58,769 nucleotides of DNA from Magnetococcales bacterium (GTDB lineage Bacteria > Pseudomonadota > Magnetococcia > Magnetococcales > Magnetaquicoccaceae). Position 1 is the first letter of the stretch; each line of letters begins with the position of its first letter. Shown here piece after piece: positions 57,929-58,769 of this stretch. Position numbers and translations under genes: made by a program. Where the stretch lies: the NCBI GenBank assembly GCA_015234115.1, contig JADFWP010000007.1:18668-77436 (forward strand), written 5' to 3'. The notes beneath the pieces are model-generated. The model was not told the DNA's origin. It was given only the letters and a program-made list of their open reading frames with translations, and searched no databases.

Positions 57929-58769
57929 TCATTGCCTGTCGACGAAGACCCCGTCCAGGGAGTTGGCGAAGACGAAGTTGTCGCTCCAGACCTCAATCTG
58001 TTCCAGGTCGGCTGCCTTCACTTTCTCGGCTACCCAGTCGGGTGTTGGACCGAATTTGCGGCGCAGCAGTTTCAGAAGCGTGTCGGTTTTGCCATCATGA
58101 AGGCCTCTCTGTTCGCCGATCTGGATGCCTCTTTGTTCGCCGATCTGGATGCCCTTCTGTTCGCCGATCTGGATGCCTCTCTGTTCGCCGATCTGGATGC
58201 CTCTCTGTTCGCCGATCTGGATGCCTTCCTCTTTTCCCTCGATCCTGCCTGCAACCCAGGTGGACTCCACCATGCTGGCCTGGAAATGCAGATCCTCCTG
58301 ATAGCGATCGTAAGCCCTCCGTTCCTCTTCCGAGAGTTTCAAGATATCCAGAACTTCTTTGGCCCTCTTCAATCCTCGGGCGGTAAAATTTTCACGGATG
58401 TCTGCATTTTTAAGGAAATAGATCCATTCATCCAGGGTGTCGCGTGCCACGTCATTGAAACGGCTCACCTTGATCAGATAAAGCTCCGGAAAGATTTCCG
58501 GAACCGTTTGACGGTTGAACATTTTCTTCTGGCTTTCGCTCAAAATGAGTTCTTCTCGCGTATGCAAGCCTTTGAACGATGTCGCGCCATGATAGATATA
58601 ATCACCCCCTATTCCAAGATCAAAATAGAGAATACTGATTGAAATGACCTTCTGAACCTTGATGTAGGGATCTCCTTCGCGCACATGCTCGGTGATTGTC
58701 TTGGAGATTCCATAGATCAGGCGTTGCAGGTAATCGTATTCACGTTCGTATTGCAGTTCGATCAGGATG
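57929..58769 (-). CDS. Rpn/PDDEXK-family nuclease-transposase-like protein, partial
   Basis: A protein whose start lies beyond the window; about 280 residues are visible. The first part in view reads ILIELQYEREYDYLQRLIYG, then KVISISILYFDLG, the pattern of the Rpn recombination-promoting nuclease/PDDEXK_2 family, in which the ILIELQ strand carries the catalytic Glu and Gln. A helical C-terminal region contains five repeats of IQIGEQRG. Members are widespread and often mobile. The end at 57929 is 59 bases from the convergent E1-TusA gene. Confidence 0.78.
   Translation of the reverse strand, partial: ILIELQYEREYDYLQRLIYGISKTITEHVREGDPYIKVQKVISISILYFDLGIGGDYIYHGATSFKGLHTREELILSESQKKMFNRQTVPEIFPELYLIKVSRFNDVARDTLDEWIYFLKNADIRENFTARGLKRAKEVLDILKLSEEERRAYDRYQEDLHFQASMVESTWVAGRIEGKEEGIQIGEQRGIQIGEQRGIQIGEQKGIQIGEQRGIQIGEQRGLHDGKTDTLLKLLRRKFGPTPDWVAEKVKAADLEQIEVWSDNFVFANSLDGVFVDRQ
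58103..58222 (-). repeat. 24-bp tandem repeat inside the Rpn-like gene
   Basis: Five near-identical 24-base units (GCCTCTCTGTTCGCCGATCT plus GGAT on the plus strand) encode IQIGEQRG. The period is a multiple of three, so copy-number change would not shift the frame. Confidence 0.9.

Noticed and set aside
58103..58222. 24-bp units as a CRISPR array
   Set aside because: Units are contiguous with no spacers and lie in frame in a coding region.

Overview
The window reads as chromosomal DNA of a high-GC, Gram-negative, motile-type Pseudomonadota. It has a glyQ/glyS pair, rho followed by rpmE, and a prepilin peptidase. It also has a dnaA-dnaN-recF-gyrB block, many two-component sensors, a TonB-dependent receptor and a class III (PhaE-PhaC) polyhydroxybutyrate cluster. 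The combination would fit Magnetococcales or another deep proteobacterial lineage. That placement is an inference from gene content and style; no single marker in the window decides it. No rRNA, tRNA, CRISPR array or complete insertion sequence was seen.

Layout. 12-5395 (minus): a periplasmic solute-binding protein, a membrane histidine kinase and an HD-GYP response regulator, tightly packed as a three-gene signalling unit. 5449-7433: a pteridine-reductase-like SDR, a small helical protein and a CheX-like protein. 7609-16635: housekeeping (glyS, glyQ, an M48 protease, PPK2, prepilin peptidase, coaE, rho, rpmE). 16786-25866: an accessory stretch with decayed toxin-antitoxin loci, a pentaheme cytochrome, a lipase, an ankyrin protein, an M16 peptidase and many dispersed repeats. 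25869-28720: a solo ABC ATPase translationally coupled to a hybrid histidine kinase. 29009-33332: PHB synthesis (phaB, phaR, phasin, phaE, phaC). 33400-34713: ogt and an intact VapBC-type pair. 34917-41062: gyrB, recF, dnaN, dnaA, read leftward. 41210-43168: transketolase. 43362-49946: a four-gene operon running from an outer-membrane receptor through a YfiR-like periplasmic protein and a hybrid kinase to a response regulator with a nucleotide cyclase domain. 50286-52370: a divergent EF-G paralogue. 52398-54190: an AT-rich two-gene unit (ABC-type ATPase plus a small PD-(D/E)XK-like protein) that looks like an undescribed or little-described defence module. 54418-57869: a sulfur-transfer cluster (ThiF/MoeB-like E1, cysK, degenerate E1 fused to TusA) interrupted by an MNT-HEPN pair. 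57929-end: a partial Rpn/PDDEXK-type protein with an internal 24-bp tandem repeat.

Two intergenic repeat families recur through the window. Family A is about 120-195 bp, has about 25-bp imperfect terminal inverted repeats, and contains several internal hairpins. It behaves like a MITE. Family B is an inverted repeat built on a CTGGGGGATTCATCCCCCAG-like core with a GACTTTAAA/TTTAAAGTC centre. At 23035-23354 an A element sits inside a B element with TTTAAA on both sides, which is direct evidence for insertion. The same B-A composite occurs in direct orientation on both sides of a toxin-antitoxin locus (24712-25035 and 25652-25866). At least three toxin-antitoxin loci are damaged: two have a deleted or truncated toxin and one has a damaged antitoxin.
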